DNA of 64,000 bases from Paenibacillus sp. HB172176 (GCF_011947265.1 NZ_JAATHD010000006.1:186001-250000), one strand, 5' to 3'. Counted from the stretch's first letter, positions 8,521 through 17,413 are shown. The notes: generated by a model from the sequence alone, not told the origin. Numbers and translations are program-made.

Positions 8521-9441
8521 ATGTGGAATCAATTCAGGAAAGCTTCCAGATTTCAAGTTATCCCTGTTATGCTCATTCCGGTAGCGCTCGGGAGCATCGG
8601 CGCTTACGTGTGGACAAATCAATTCCATCCGCTGCTGTTTCTGCTTGCTCTAATCGGAGCCGCTGCCGCGCACTTGTTCTCCAATATGATCAACGATCTG
8701 TGGGATTTCAAGAACGGAACGGATCTGGAAGCCCATCAGACAGAGGGCGCGATTTCGACCAATTCAGGCTTTCTCACGAAAGGAACCTGGTCCTATAGGA
8801 AATTCAGCCTCGTTACCTGGCTGCTATTCGCCATTGCCGCCGCTTGCGGGTTGTCGCTGAGCTTCCTCAGCGGCTGGGTTGTGCTGATCTTCGGCTTTCT
8901 GGGCGCGTTCATCGCTTACTTCTATGTCGCGCCTCCAATTCGTTTCGGTTATCGGGGCAAAGGCTACAGCGAAATCGCGATATTGCTTGCGTTTGGCGTG
9001 CTGCCGGTAGCGGGAGCTTATTATGTTCAAGCCTCGAATCTGGATTACCGCGCGCTGCTGTTGTCGCTTCCGATCGGTTTGCTGACAACGCTTATCCTGT
9101 TCAATCATCATTTCCTGCATTGGGAGGCCGATCGACAGGCTGGCAAACGCACCTTGGTCGTGGTTTGGGGAGAGAAGCGGGCGCTTGTTTTCTCGCGCGT
9201 GTTGCTATTGCTTGCCTATCTGTCGCTGTTTCTATGCATTGGATTCGGAGCGCTCCCCTTCTACGCTCTGCTGGCGCTTCCGACGGCCATCCCGCTTTAT
9301 ATGGTATACGGCAGGCTGGGCGCGCATAATAAGTCCGTCGCGTATTTGCCGCTGATGGGAGCCTCGCTTCAAGCCACGATGCGCTGCGGCGGCGTGTTGA
9401 TTGTTGCATTGGCGTTGCAAGCCGCTATTAATCATTGGTAA
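8521..9441 (+). CDS. UbiA-family prenyltransferase (MenA-like)
   Basis: An integral membrane protein of about 306 residues with eight to nine helices. The first aspartate motif is NDLWDFKNGTD, matching the NDxxDxxxGxD of the UbiA family, and the second is in WEADRQAGKRTLVVVWG, the usual D-x-x-x-GKRTL element. These bind prenyl diphosphate through magnesium. Within the family it looks closest to 1,4-dihydroxy-2-naphthoate prenyltransferases of menaquinone synthesis, but no other men genes are adjacent, so the acceptor is uncertain. The start is debatable: ATG 8521 has AGAGAGGA 14 bp upstream, while an in-frame ATG at 8464 sits directly on its own AGGAAGG site. The position next to DUF1836 suggests an operon. 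Confidence 0.85.
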   Translation: MWNQFRKASRFQVIPVMLIPVALGSIGAYVWTNQFHPLLFLLALIGAAAAHLFSNMINDLWDFKNGTDLEAHQTEGAISTNSGFLTKGTWSYRKFSLVTWLLFAIAAACGLSLSFLSGWVVLIFGFLGAFIAYFYVAPPIRFGYRGKGYSEIAILLAFGVLPVAGAYYVQASNLDYRALLLSLPIGLLTTLILFNHHFLHWEADRQAGKRTLVVVWGEKRALVFSRVLLLLAYLSLFLCIGFGALPFYALLALPTAIPLYMVYGRLGAHNKSVAYLPLMGASLQATMRCGGVLIVALALQAAINHW

Positions 9442-9494
9442 CCTGAACACCGTTTGATTTCTATAAACTACAATAAAGAAAGAGGTATTTACGA

Positions 9495-10223
9495 ATGAGC
9501 ACCAAGTCGATATTGGGCGATTTTCATACGATACTGAATGACGGAGAGGTTTGGAAAATTGGCGGCTTTCCGCTTCCAGACGGCTCCTTCTGGCAATATC
9601 GCGAGCCGGACGCGGTTGTTATTGTAAGAGACGGCATTCTCTATACGCGAGCAGTCTTGAGCCGCTCGAACGATGGGGTTCAAATTCTCGACAACGCCAA
9701 GCATATGTATTATTCAGCAAAGCCCGTAGAGGTGCCGGAAAATGGCGAAATCAACTTCGAGCTGAAGATTCGGGCAAGGACGAAGGATACGCAGCCCGGC
9801 GATTTGTACGACGGCTTTGTCTCGCTCAACCTGCTTGATTTCACAACGGGAGGAGCGCTCGACTTCTTCGTGGGCAACGATCAATACGCGAGCGTCTATG
9901 CGGTATTGCCGTTTCCCGGCGTTCAGGTTCCGGAGACGGAGGGGACAAGGTACTTTTGCATTTTCAAGGAGGAGAAAGAATTCGCTGCGCGTGAATTCAA
10001 TACGTACAAAATCAGCTATAATCGGACGAGCAACGAGGTTGCGTTCTTCGTAAACGGAGTGGAAGTGCGCCGCGAAAGCAATACGCCGGTGAAATTCAAT
10101 CAGTTCACAGTCGCACTTGGCATTATGACCGAGAAGGATCTATCGCCGGAAGGCAGCGTCTCCGTGCATGGACAAACTATCATTGCGGAATGGTCGCCGA
10201 TTACGATCGAGGTTAAGGAATGA
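9495..10223 (+). CDS. DUF6081-like protein (242 aa)
   Basis: A soluble, beta-rich protein with alternating strands throughout (for example FVSLNLLDFTTGGALDFFVG and EVAFFVNGVEVRRE), reminiscent of a lectin-like jelly roll. It resembles proteins annotated DUF6081, whose function is unknown. No signal peptide is visible. AAAGAGG lies 10 bp before the ATG. Its stop overlaps the start of the cysteine desulfurase gene by 4 bp (ATGA), so translation may be coupled, although there is no known functional link to sulfur transfer. Confidence 0.65.
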   Translation: MSTKSILGDFHTILNDGEVWKIGGFPLPDGSFWQYREPDAVVIVRDGILYTRAVLSRSNDGVQILDNAKHMYYSAKPVEVPENGEINFELKIRARTKDTQPGDLYDGFVSLNLLDFTTGGALDFFVGNDQYASVYAVLPFPGVQVPETEGTRYFCIFKEEKEFAAREFNTYKISYNRTSNEVAFFVNGVEVRRESNTPVKFNQFTVALGIMTEKDLSPEGSVSVHGQTIIAEWSPITIEVKE

Positions 10224-11377
10224 AGGAGTTGTATTTCGATCACAGCGCATCGACTCCTCCTTACGAGGAAGTCATTCAGACGATGGCGGAAGTGATGCGC
10301 CTTCATTATGCCAATCCTTCTTCCATTCATGCCGGCGGAAGCGAGGCGGCGAAGCTGATTGAGCGTTCAAGAAACCTGGTGGCGAAGCAATTGGGCACAA
10401 GCCGCGGACGCTGGATCTTCACCTCCGGCGGAACCGAGTCGAATAACCTTGCCATCAAAGGGGCTGCGAAGCAATATCGCAGCCGCGGCAACCACATTAT
10501 TACAACTGCCATCGAGCATGCGTCTGTCATGGAAGTAATGAAGCAGCTCGAGACGGAGGGGTTTCGCGTAACCTATCTGCCGGTACTTCCAACCGGACAT
10601 GTCGCGGTGGATGCGGTTCGAGACGCGCTTACAGAAGATACGATTCTGGTCAGCATTATGCATGTCAATAATGAAATTGGAACGATACAGCCCATTGAAG
10701 AAATTGGCAGACTGCTCAGCGGCTATCCTCACATTCTGTTCCATACCGATGCGGTTCAAAGCTTGGGCAAGGTGAAGCTCGATCCGGACGGCTGGGGCAT
10801 CGATCTCGTAAGCGGTTCGGCGCATAAGCTGCGCGGTCCGCGCGGAGCGGGCTACTTATATGTCGGCGAACGTGCCTTGTTGACGCCGCTGGCGCAGGGC
10901 GGGGAGCAAGAGGCGGGCTTGCGTCCGGGGACGGAGAATGTGCCGGCTATCGTGGCTTCGGCGAAGGCCGTCCGCATGTCGATTGAAGCGATGGAAGAGA
11001 GACAGCGAAGGCATTGCGAATTGAAGAAGCAGTTGAACGAATTTATTGCAGCCAGCGACAAGCTTTCGCTGAACGGCGCGGAGCCGGCAGCGCCGCATAT
11101 CATTCATTTCTCCTATCCAGGCATGAAGCCGGAGGTTATGATTCATATGCTGGAGGAGCGAGGCATACTTGCTTCGACGAAGTCGGCATGCTCCTCCAAG
11201 GAGGACAAGCCGAGCAAGGTGCTGCTTGCTATCGGCAAGGATGCCGCGCACGCGTCGTCGGGCATTCGAATATCGCTTGGCGACGAGCATACAAGCGAAG
11301 ACATTGTACGGTTGACAGAAGCGCTTGACGAGCTAGCTAAGGAGCTCGCGACGCTGGAGAGGAGGAGAGGCCGTTGA
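10220..11377 (+). CDS. nifZ: Cysteine desulfurase (NifZ/IscS-like), partner of ThiI
   Basis: A 385-residue PLP enzyme that takes sulfur from L-cysteine as a persulfide and passes it on. Visible features are the FDHSASTPP start typical of this class, TSGGTESNN, the PLP lysine K203 in SGSAHKLRGPRGAGYLY, and the persulfide cysteine C324 in TKSACSSKED. The gene overlaps thiI by 4 bp. In Bacillus subtilis the same pair (nifZ-thiI) works together to make 4-thiouridine in tRNA, so this desulfurase most likely feeds ThiI rather than general Fe-S assembly. Its start overlaps the stop of the preceding gene (ATGA). Confidence 0.92.
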   Translation: MKELYFDHSASTPPYEEVIQTMAEVMRLHYANPSSIHAGGSEAAKLIERSRNLVAKQLGTSRGRWIFTSGGTESNNLAIKGAAKQYRSRGNHIITTAIEHASVMEVMKQLETEGFRVTYLPVLPTGHVAVDAVRDALTEDTILVSIMHVNNEIGTIQPIEEIGRLLSGYPHILFHTDAVQSLGKVKLDPDGWGIDLVSGSAHKLRGPRGAGYLYVGERALLTPLAQGGEQEAGLRPGTENVPAIVASAKAVRMSIEAMEERQRRHCELKKQLNEFIAASDKLSLNGAEPAAPHIIHFSYPGMKPEVMIHMLEERGILASTKSACSSKEDKPSKVLLAIGKDAAHASSGIRISLGDEHTSEDIVRLTEALDELAKELATLERRRGR

Positions 11378-12600
11378 GTATTCAATACGATCAAATCGTG
11401 CTTCGCTACGGAGATTTGACCATGAAAGGACGCAATCGCAATCAGTTCGAGAGAAAGATGCTTGCGCAGGTGAAATACGCGCTTGCCGGGTTTGAGAAGG
11501 TAACTTATTGGAAAACGTTCGGACGGCTGTACGTAAAGCTGAACGGACATCCGTACGAGGGCGTCGCAAGCCGTCTAAAGGACTTGTTCGGGTTAACCTC
11601 GCTCAGTCCCGTGATCAGTACGACGTCCGATCTGGAATCGATAAGAGAAGCGGCATTGTCTCTCATGAAAGCGCTGGAAAGCGTTCCAAGCACCTTCAAG
11701 GTAAGCGTGAAGCGGGCTTGGAAGCAGTTTCCCCATAACTCGCAAGAGATGAATCATCTGGCCGGCTCCCATGTACTTCGGGCGTTTCCGTCCTTGTCTG
11801 TAGATGTGCATCATCCCGAGCTGGAGCTGAGAATCGATATTCAAGAGGAAGCGACTTATATTTTTTGCGAGGTTATTCCTTGCGCGGGAGGCTTTCCGTT
11901 CGGCTCTAACGGCAAAGCGATGCTGCTTCTGTCGGGCGGCATTGATTCGCCGGTTGCGGGCTGGATGGCGATGCGCAAAGGGCTCGAAATTGAAGCGGTT
12001 CATTTCCACAGCTATCCGTTCACCAGCGAACAGGCCAAGGACAAGGTTATTGCGCTGGCCAAACGGCTGTCGTATTACAGCGGCATCCCGCTCAAGCTTC
12101 ATCTTGTTCCGTTCACGGATATCCAGACCGCCTTCGCCGGCTCGAAGCATGATAATATTCTCATTACGCTGATGAGACGCTCCATGCTTGCCATAACGGA
12201 AAAGCTGGCGGAGAAGAGCGGGGCTCTCGGCATCGTTACGGGTGAAAGCCTGGGTCAGGTTGCCAGCCAAACCCTGTCTTCCATGAACGTCATCGGCAGA
12301 ACCGCCGAGCTGCCGTTGCTTAAGCCTCTCATCATGATGGACAAGCAAGAAATTATCGATCAAGCCGTCAAGATCGGAACGTACCAAACCTCGATTCTGC
12401 CCTACGAGGATTGCTGCACCTTGTTCCTTCCGAAATCGCCTACGACGAATCCGAATCTCCGCATCGTGGAGAAGGCGGAGAAGCTCATTCCGAATTTGGA
12501 GGAGATGATTGAAGCGGCGGTCGAAGGAACAGAGGAGCTTCTGCTTACGCCGGAAAGCGTCGTAGTTGAAGAAACTGCGGGCGAGGATGCTTGGTTCTGA
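11374..12600 (+). CDS. thiI: tRNA 4-thiouridine synthase ThiI
   Basis: A 408-residue protein of the Bacillus type, without the C-terminal rhodanese domain of enterobacterial ThiI. It begins with an NFLD region (QIVLRYGDLTMKGRNRNQFE), followed by a THUMP RNA-binding domain (~60-165) and the PP-loop ATP pyrophosphatase domain starting at LLLSGGIDSPVAGW (~residue 186). It adenylates U8 of tRNA and inserts sulfur delivered by the upstream desulfurase. The start is a TTG whose codon overlaps the preceding stop codon (TTGA), so translational coupling is expected. Confidence 0.95.
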   Translation: MSIQYDQIVLRYGDLTMKGRNRNQFERKMLAQVKYALAGFEKVTYWKTFGRLYVKLNGHPYEGVASRLKDLFGLTSLSPVISTTSDLESIREAALSLMKALESVPSTFKVSVKRAWKQFPHNSQEMNHLAGSHVLRAFPSLSVDVHHPELELRIDIQEEATYIFCEVIPCAGGFPFGSNGKAMLLLSGGIDSPVAGWMAMRKGLEIEAVHFHSYPFTSEQAKDKVIALAKRLSYYSGIPLKLHLVPFTDIQTAFAGSKHDNILITLMRRSMLAITEKLAEKSGALGIVTGESLGQVASQTLSSMNVIGRTAELPLLKPLIMMDKQEIIDQAVKIGTYQTSILPYEDCCTLFLPKSPTTNPNLRIVEKAEKLIPNLEEMIEAAVEGTEELLLTPESVVVEETAGEDAWF

Positions 12601-12624
12601 GTCGTTGAGCGGTTCAGAAATCTA

Positions 12625-12705
12625 ACAAAGATTTGTATCTTTATTTATCGCTTTTGATTGATGATGAAGGCCTCGTTTTTGAGGCAGTGGCGTTACAAAT
12701 CTTCG
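12625..12705. other. Inverted repeat between thiI and terC
   Basis: AAGATTTGTA (near 12628) and TACAAATCTT (near 12695) are exact reverse complements flanking an inner GCCTC-GTTTTT-GAGGC hairpin. The structure may be a terminator of the nifZ-thiI transcript or a small remnant element; it has no U-run. Confidence 0.35.
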
Positions 12706-12733
12706 CAAGCTTCGCGGCGAATCGATTATTTTG

Positions 12734-12775
12734 AAAAAGAGCAGCCGTCCCTCAAAGGGATGAGCTGCTCTTTGC
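12734..12775 (-). terminator. Terminator overlapping the 3' end of the terC gene
   Basis: On the minus strand AAAGAGCAGC pairs with GCTGCTCTTT, followed by T residues. The terC stop codon (12752-12754) lies inside the hairpin loop. Confidence 0.75.
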
Positions 12776-13507
12776 TTTATCATTGCTTTTGACCTTGTCC
12801 TTGTCGCGGCCCTCGGCTTTCGCATGAGCCCGTTTGTTCGTCAGATAGCCTCCGTAGACGATAATTACAATCAGAGCCAGAATAAATGCCCAATAGGTCA
12901 GTGAATTTTCCTTGAATACGTCATGGAAGGCTTCTTCGTGGGTAATCATCTTCGCTGCCGTATAAGCCAGCACCGCCGAGCCGAGATAGACGATCCAGCT
13001 GAAGCGGTCGATTAGCTTGATGAACAGCGTGCTGCCCCACACGACGACCGGCACGGAAATGAGCAAGCCGAGAATGACCAGCAGCAGCTCATGCTCGCCG
13101 CCCCCCGAGCCGCCTTTGGCCGCGCCGGCGACGGCTATGACATTGTCGATGCCCATTGCCGCATCCGCGATAATGATGGTTCGGATGGATTGCAGAAGCG
13201 TGTTGCCCGCCTTTATATGATCATGACCGTCCTCCTGCACCAGCAGCTTATAAGCGATCCATAGGAGCAGCAGGCCTCCAATGAGATTGAGCCAAGGCAC
13301 CGCGAGCAATTGAACGACGAGCAGCGTAGCGATCACTCGTATGCCGACCGCTCCGACCGTTCCCCAGATGACCGCCTGCTTCTGTTGATGCTTGGGCAGC
13401 TTATTCGCCGCGAGTCCGATGACGATTGCGTTGTCTCCGGCCAGAATGAGATCGATGAACACAATCGTTAATAAGGCCATTAGAAATTCCGCCGAGAAAA
13501 TATCCAA
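12752..13507 (-). CDS. TerC-family membrane protein
   Basis: A 251-residue membrane protein with about seven helices. The two family signatures are present: FIDLILAGDNAIVIGLA near the N-terminus and ADAAMGIDNVIAVAGA in the middle, with acidic residues in the membrane that bind metal. TerC/YjbE/Alx proteins are linked to manganese export and to metal loading of secreted proteins. The C-terminal tail after ~residue 225 is strongly charged (KAEGRDKDKVKSNDKAK) and probably cytoplasmic. A good ribosome-binding site (AGGAGG) precedes the ATG. The divergent neighbour is a second TerC paralogue. No yybP-ykoY manganese riboswitch was seen in the 140-bp intergenic region. Confidence 0.93.
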   Translation of the reverse strand: MDIFSAEFLMALLTIVFIDLILAGDNAIVIGLAANKLPKHQQKQAVIWGTVGAVGIRVIATLLVVQLLAVPWLNLIGGLLLLWIAYKLLVQEDGHDHIKAGNTLLQSIRTIIIADAAMGIDNVIAVAGAAKGGSGGGEHELLLVILGLLISVPVVVWGSTLFIKLIDRFSWIVYLGSAVLAYTAAKMITHEEAFHDVFKENSLTYWAFILALIVIIVYGGYLTNKRAHAKAEGRDKDKVKSNDKAKSSSSL

Positions 13508-13647
13508 TTCGAATTTCCTCCTTTCCCTTTTTTCGGTCGATGCTTATAACTACAGTTCATACGTTCCATTTATGAGATCGATTCAAAAATTTTAAGACAT
13601 AATCCGTAAAGCTTGTTCATACCCCTGTTATGAGGGGGGAATAGCCG

Positions 13648-14310
13648 GTGGACAGCATAATCGTATTTCTGGAAATCGTGTTGATCAATATCTTGCTCAG
13701 CGGCGACAATGCGATCGTGATCGCCATGGCGAGCCGGCATCTTCCGGCGCGCCAGCGGAAACGCGCAATTTGGTGGGGAGCATTCGCCGCCGTGGGATTA
13801 AGATGCTTGCTAACCCTTGTCGCGCTGAGACTGCTGCAGATTCCATTCCTGCAAGCGGCAGGCGCTCTGCTGCTGCTTTATATTTCGGTCAAGCTTCTGG
13901 CGGAGGCGGGAAGTCATCCCGATTCACAGCACGTGAAGCGTTCCGCGACAATCGGACAAGCCGTCTGGACGATCGTTACCGCCGATTTCATCATGAGTCT
14001 CGATAATGTGCTCGCGATTGCCGCGGTTGCAGAGGGGGATATTGTCCTGATCCTTCTTGGCATCGCGCTGAGCATTCCGATGATTATATGGGGAAGCCAG
14101 ATGCTGGGCTCGTTGCTTCAACGCTTTCCGGCGCTGTCCTTCATCGGCGCGGGACTGCTTGCGTTCGCGGCGGGGGAGATGCTGGTTCAGGATCCCGGTC
14201 TTGACAGTTATATCGCCTACGGCTCGCATGCGGTAACGGAGCTTATTCCCTTGCTGTGCGTTCCGATGGTCATCGCCGTTGCGATGCTTCGCAGAAAATC
14301 CAATCCATAA
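13648..14310 (+). CDS. TerC-family membrane protein (second paralogue)
   Basis: A 220-residue membrane protein starting at GTG 13648 behind a GAGGGGGG site. It has the same two motifs as its divergent neighbour: IVLINILLSGDNAIVIAMA and ADFIMSLDNVLAIAAVA. It is shorter and lacks the charged C-terminal tail. Manganese export is the best guess from the family. The divergent arrangement suggests shared regulation from the 140-bp gap, or duplication followed by divergence. A hairpin terminator follows. Confidence 0.92.
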   Translation: MDSIIVFLEIVLINILLSGDNAIVIAMASRHLPARQRKRAIWWGAFAAVGLRCLLTLVALRLLQIPFLQAAGALLLLYISVKLLAEAGSHPDSQHVKRSATIGQAVWTIVTADFIMSLDNVLAIAAVAEGDIVLILLGIALSIPMIIWGSQMLGSLLQRFPALSFIGAGLLAFAAGEMLVQDPGLDSYIAYGSHAVTELIPLLCVPMVIAVAMLRRKSNP

Positions 14311-14349
14311 AGGCGGAATTCGTCGAAAAAAGGGTAAATGCAAAGGAAT

Positions 14350-14382
14350 CGCCGATGTCTGCGGGCATTGGCGGTTTTTTTT
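14350..14382 (+). terminator. Rho-independent terminator after the second terC gene
   Basis: CGCCGATG pairs with CATTGGCG across an 8-nt loop, followed by a run of eight T residues. Confidence 0.85.
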
Positions 14383-14492
14383 GCGAACTTGCCCTTCATG
14401 CACTGGTATTTTTGCTTCACTTCCATTAAACTAATAAAGATAAAAACCGGCGTCTTTCGTCTTTTGTCGCGGAGGATGTTGTAAGGAGCGGA

Positions 14493-14981
14493 ATGGATAT
14501 GCCAACTAATAAATATTCCGCTGGAATTATTTTGCTGATCGTCGGAGTCATCATTCTTTTGGGCAAGATAGGGGTATTCAGCGTCCTCGGGGCGATATTC
14601 TGGCCTTTGCTCGTATTGATTCCTGGAGTGCTGCTGCAAGTGCTGTATTTCGGCAGAGTAGTTCCGGCTGTGACCTTGGTGCCTGGCGGAATGCTCGTTG
14701 TTTATGCATTGCTTTTTATCATCTGCAATATTTTTGGTTGGGAGAGCTTGAGAATCCTTTGGCCGCTGTTCTTCTTCGGCGTCGCCGCGGGTTTGTATGA
14801 ATATTACATGTTCGGTTCCGCGGTGCCGCGTGTTATATTTAGAGTTTCAGTCGGTTTGGCCGCAGCTTCCTTGCTCGTACTTGTTATTATGCTGATGTGG
14901 AGCTGGGGGATTTATCTCGTTGCCGCCGCATTGATCGCGGCGGGAGCATGGATGATGTTTGGCAAGCGCAAGCGCTGGTAA
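14493..14981 (+). CDS. LiaF/LiaI-type transmembrane protein (DUF5668-like)
   Basis: A 162-residue protein with five or six hydrophobic helices in tight succession. It begins NKYSAGIILLIVGVIILLGKIGVF, then IFWPLLVLIPGVLL, the repeated pattern (G-hhh-G-hhhLL...WPhhhhhhG) of the LiaF/LiaI N-terminal membrane domain. In Bacillus such proteins belong to cell-envelope stress systems, but there is no LiaRS two-component pair here, so function is not assigned. The start may be 14493 or the in-frame ATG at 14499, which has better spacing from AAGGAG. The 3' end, including the stop codon, is embedded in a perfect palindrome. Confidence 0.75.
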   Translation: MDMPTNKYSAGIILLIVGVIILLGKIGVFSVLGAIFWPLLVLIPGVLLQVLYFGRVVPAVTLVPGGMLVVYALLFIICNIFGWESLRILWPLFFFGVAAGLYEYYMFGSAVPRVIFRVSVGLAAASLLVLVIMLMWSWGIYLVAAALIAAGAWMMFGKRKRW

Positions 14982-14996
14982 CCAGCGCTTGCGCTT
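14964..14996. repeat. Perfect 33-bp palindrome over a stop codon
   Basis: Arms 14964-14979 and 14981-14996 are exact reverse complements around one base, covering the last codons and stop of the LiaF-like gene. No T-run follows, so it is not a classical terminator. Confidence 0.85.
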
Positions 14997-15004
14997 GAGT
15001 AGCT

Positions 15005-15108
15005 GAGGTTAAATGTATGTTCAAAAAGTTCGGTTGAATGCAAGATTCGATGTCGAATAATCTTCTTGGGATACTCCGCGATCAAAATCGGACTTTTTGA
15101 ACAACCTC
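15005..15108 (+). repeat. Interspersed inverted-repeat element, copy A (internally deleted), upstream of typA
   Basis: Ends GAGGTT...TGTTCAAAAAGT and ACTTTTTGAACAACCTC form terminal inverted repeats. The inside matches the 3' half of the full copy at 33624-33863: TTCGATGTCGAAT, then CTTCTTGG, then GATCAAAA-TCGGACTTTTTGAAC. It ends about 15 bp before the typA ribosome-binding site. No coding capacity. Confidence 0.8.
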
Positions 15109-15140
15109 TATAAATAAAAAATTGGAGTGGATTATTTCTT

Positions 15141-16982
15141 ATGCAAGCAAGAGAAAACTTACGCAACATCGCGATCATCGCACACGTTGATCATGGCAAA
15201 ACGACTTTGGTTGACAAGCTTCTGCAGCAGTCCGGCACGTTCAGGGATCATGAGGCCGTACAGGAACGCGCGATGGATTCGAATGATCTGGAACGGGAGC
15301 GCGGCATTACGATTCTGGCGAAGAATACGGCTATTAATTACAAGGAGTTTCTGATTAACATCGTGGATACGCCGGGCCACGCCGACTTCGGCGGCGAGGT
15401 TGAACGGATTATGAAGATGGTCGACGGCGTACTCCTCGTGGTAGACGCGTTCGAAGGCTGCATGCCGCAGACGAAATTCGTATTGCGCAAAGCGCTTGAG
15501 CATCAATTGACCCCGATTGTGGTCGTGAACAAGATCGACCGTCCGAATGCCCGCCCCGTCGAGGTTATCGACGAGGTTCTGGATTTGTTCATCGAGCTTG
15601 GCGCCAATGACGATCAGTTGGAATTCCCGGTCGTCTACGCATCCGCATTGATGGGCACCTCCTCGCTTGATCCGGAGAAGCAGGAAGACAATATGATGGA
15701 CTTGTATGAGACCATCGTCAGCCATATTCCTTCTCCGACGGAGAATGTGGAAGAGCCGCTGCAATTCCTGGTTACGTTGCTTGACTACAACGAGTATCTC
15801 GGACGAATCGCAATCGGCCGCGTGAACAGAGGTCTGATCAAGCAAGGTCAATCGGTGGCGGTTATCGACCGCGATGGCAAGACGAAGCAGGCCAGAATCG
15901 AGAAGCTGTTCGGCTTCCAGGGCTTGAAGCGCATTGAAGTGGCGGAAGCGGGCGCAGGGGATATTGTCGCGATTGCCGGCATTCGCGAAATTAATATCGG
16001 CGAGACCATCGCGGACCCTCAGAATCCGGAGGCATTGCCAGTGCTTAAGATTGACGAGCCTACGCTGCAAATGACGTTCCTGGTTAATAATTCGCCATTT
16101 GCAGGCCGCGAAGGCAAATGGGTAACTTCTCGCAAGCTGCGCGAGCGTCTGTTCAAAGAGCTGGAGACGGATGTAGCGCTTCGCGTTGACGAGACGGAAA
16201 GTCCTGATGCATTCATCGTGTCGGGCCGCGGCGAGCTTCATCTCGGTATTCTGATCGAGAATATGCGCCGCGAAGGCTATGAGCTGCAGGTGTCGAAGCC
16301 GGAGGTTATCATCAAGGAAGTAGACGGCAAGAAGCAAGAGCCTTATGAACGGCTGCTGATTGATGTGCCGGAAGAAAGCATGGGCTCCGTTATGGAGAGT
16401 CTGGGTACGCGCAAAGCCGAGATGGTCAATATGATCAACAATGGCAACGGCCAAGTTCGTCTGGAGTTCATCATTCCGGCGCGCGGATTGATCGGATACC
16501 GCACCTCGTTCCTGACGTTGACGCGCGGATACGGTATTATGAATCATGCATTCGACAGCTACGGCCCGCTGGCAGGAGCTGCCGTCGGCGGACGTCATCA
16601 AGGCGTGCTGGTAGCGAGCGAGAACGGAACGTCCACCTTCTACGGCATGCTCGGCGTGGAGGATCGGGGGCTTATGTTCGTGGAGCCCGGCACAGAGATC
16701 TATGAAGGCATGATCGTCGGCGAGCATAATCGCGATAATGACATTATCGTCAATATATGCAAGGAGAAACAGCTATCCAACGTTCGTTCTGCGGGTAAGG
16801 ATGATACCGTTAAGCTGAAAACGCCTGTCCTCTTCTCGCTGGAGCAAGCGCTGGAATATTTGAATGATGATGAATATTGCGAAATTACGCCAAAATCGAT
16901 TCGTCTCCGCAAGAAAATTCTTGTGAAGAGCGAGCGAGAGCGCGCGGAGAAGCATCGCAAGACGGCTCAAGCTGGCGTCTAA
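15141..16982 (+). CDS. typA: Ribosome-associated GTPase TypA/BipA
   Basis: A 613-residue translational GTPase of the EF-G superfamily. G1 is [11 protein letters not shown] (residues 14-24), switch [14 protein letters not shown], and NKIDRPNA gives the guanine-specificity motif. EF-G-like domains II, III and V follow, then the TypA-specific C-terminal domain ([19 protein letters not shown]). It binds the ribosome and supports 50S assembly and stress adaptation, especially in the cold. The ribosome-binding site is TTGGAGTGG, 10 bp before the ATG. The promoter region contains a copy of an interspersed repeat. Downstream order ylaH...ylaJ-phoH matches the B. subtilis ylaG-L region, where typA is ylaG. 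Confidence 0.97.
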   Translation: MQARENLRNIAIIAHVDHGKTTLVDKLLQQSGTFRDHEAVQERAMDSNDLERERGITILAKNTAINYKEFLINIVDTPGHADFGGEVERIMKMVDGVLLVVDAFEGCMPQTKFVLRKALEHQLTPIVVVNKIDRPNARPVEVIDEVLDLFIELGANDDQLEFPVVYASALMGTSSLDPEKQEDNMMDLYETIVSHIPSPTENVEEPLQFLVTLLDYNEYLGRIAIGRVNRGLIKQGQSVAVIDRDGKTKQARIEKLFGFQGLKRIEVAEAGAGDIVAIAGIREINIGETIADPQNPEALPVLKIDEPTLQMTFLVNNSPFAGREGKWVTSRKLRERLFKELETDVALRVDETESPDAFIVSGRGELHLGILIENMRREGYELQVSKPEVIIKEVDGKKQEPYERLLIDVPEESMGSVMESLGTRKAEMVNMINNGNGQVRLEFIIPARGLIGYRTSFLTLTRGYGIMNHAFDSYGPLAGAAVGGRHQGVLVASENGTSTFYGMLGVEDRGLMFVEPGTEIYEGMIVGEHNRDNDIIVNICKEKQLSNVRSAGKDDTVKLKTPVLFSLEQALEYLNDDEYCEITPKSIRLRKKILVKSERERAEKHRKTAQAGV

Positions 16983-17006
16983 GCGAATCATAATTGGGTT
17001 TGAACA

Positions 17007-17038
17007 GAAGGTTTGCTTCGGCAAACCTTCGCTTTTTG
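17007..17038 (+). terminator. Rho-independent terminator of typA
   Basis: Perfect 10-bp stem GAAGGTTTGC/GCAAACCTTC with a UUCG tetraloop, followed by GCTTTTTG. Confidence 0.93.
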
Positions 17039-17095
17039 ACCATGACAGCCTTTAAACTTTTCGGAGCCATTACCGATTGGAGGTTACGTTACGAT

Positions 17096-17413
17096 ATGCA
17101 ACAATGGCTAAGTGATCATATGCTCGTCTCCTACATTCTCATTCTCGTGTTTACGATCTTCATATTCAATCAAGTGTTCCGTCCTCAACAGAAGCTGCCG
17201 ATTCTGAAGGAGGTGCTGGTCTATGTTCTTATGGCGATCGGCTGCTTCATTCTTCTCATCTTCCAGGTCGACAAGCTGCCAATTCTTCAGTGCATGGCTA
17301 TTGCGGTCCTCTTGATGCTGATGCTTCGCAGCCGTCAATTCTACGACAAATGGAAATCGCGCAGAGGAAAGGATTCCTCCTCCGATGCGAATCAGGCGGA
17401 TACGGGACGATGA
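17096..17413 (+). CDS. ylaH: YlaH-like membrane protein
   Basis: A 105-residue protein with three hydrophobic helices (from about LVSYILILVFTIFIF, LVYVLMAIGCFILLIF, and MAIAVLLMLML), and a charged, serine-rich cytoplasmic C-terminus. Size, topology and position just after typA match YlaH of B. subtilis, whose function is unknown. The start is the ATG at 17096 after TTGGAGG; a longer in-frame ORF from 16994 would begin inside the typA terminator and is rejected. It overlaps the next gene by 4 bp (ATGA), indicating translational coupling. Confidence 0.8.
   Translation: MQQWLSDHMLVSYILILVFTIFIFNQVFRPQQKLPILKEVLVYVLMAIGCFILLIFQVDKLPILQCMAIAVLLMLMLRSRQFYDKWKSRRGKDSSSDANQADTGR

Noticed and set aside
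13508..13647. A yybP-ykoY manganese riboswitch between the two terC genes
   Set aside because: I looked for it because of the family, but the 140 bp lack its conserved features and are too short once the ribosome-binding sites are removed.
15159..16727. A 522-codon minus-strand open frame opposite typA
   Set aside because: Antisense shadow of typA; no ribosome-binding site or domain.
16994..17095. N-terminal extension of YlaH
   Set aside because: The extra codons would be read through the perfect typA terminator; the ATG at 17096 gives the expected protein length.
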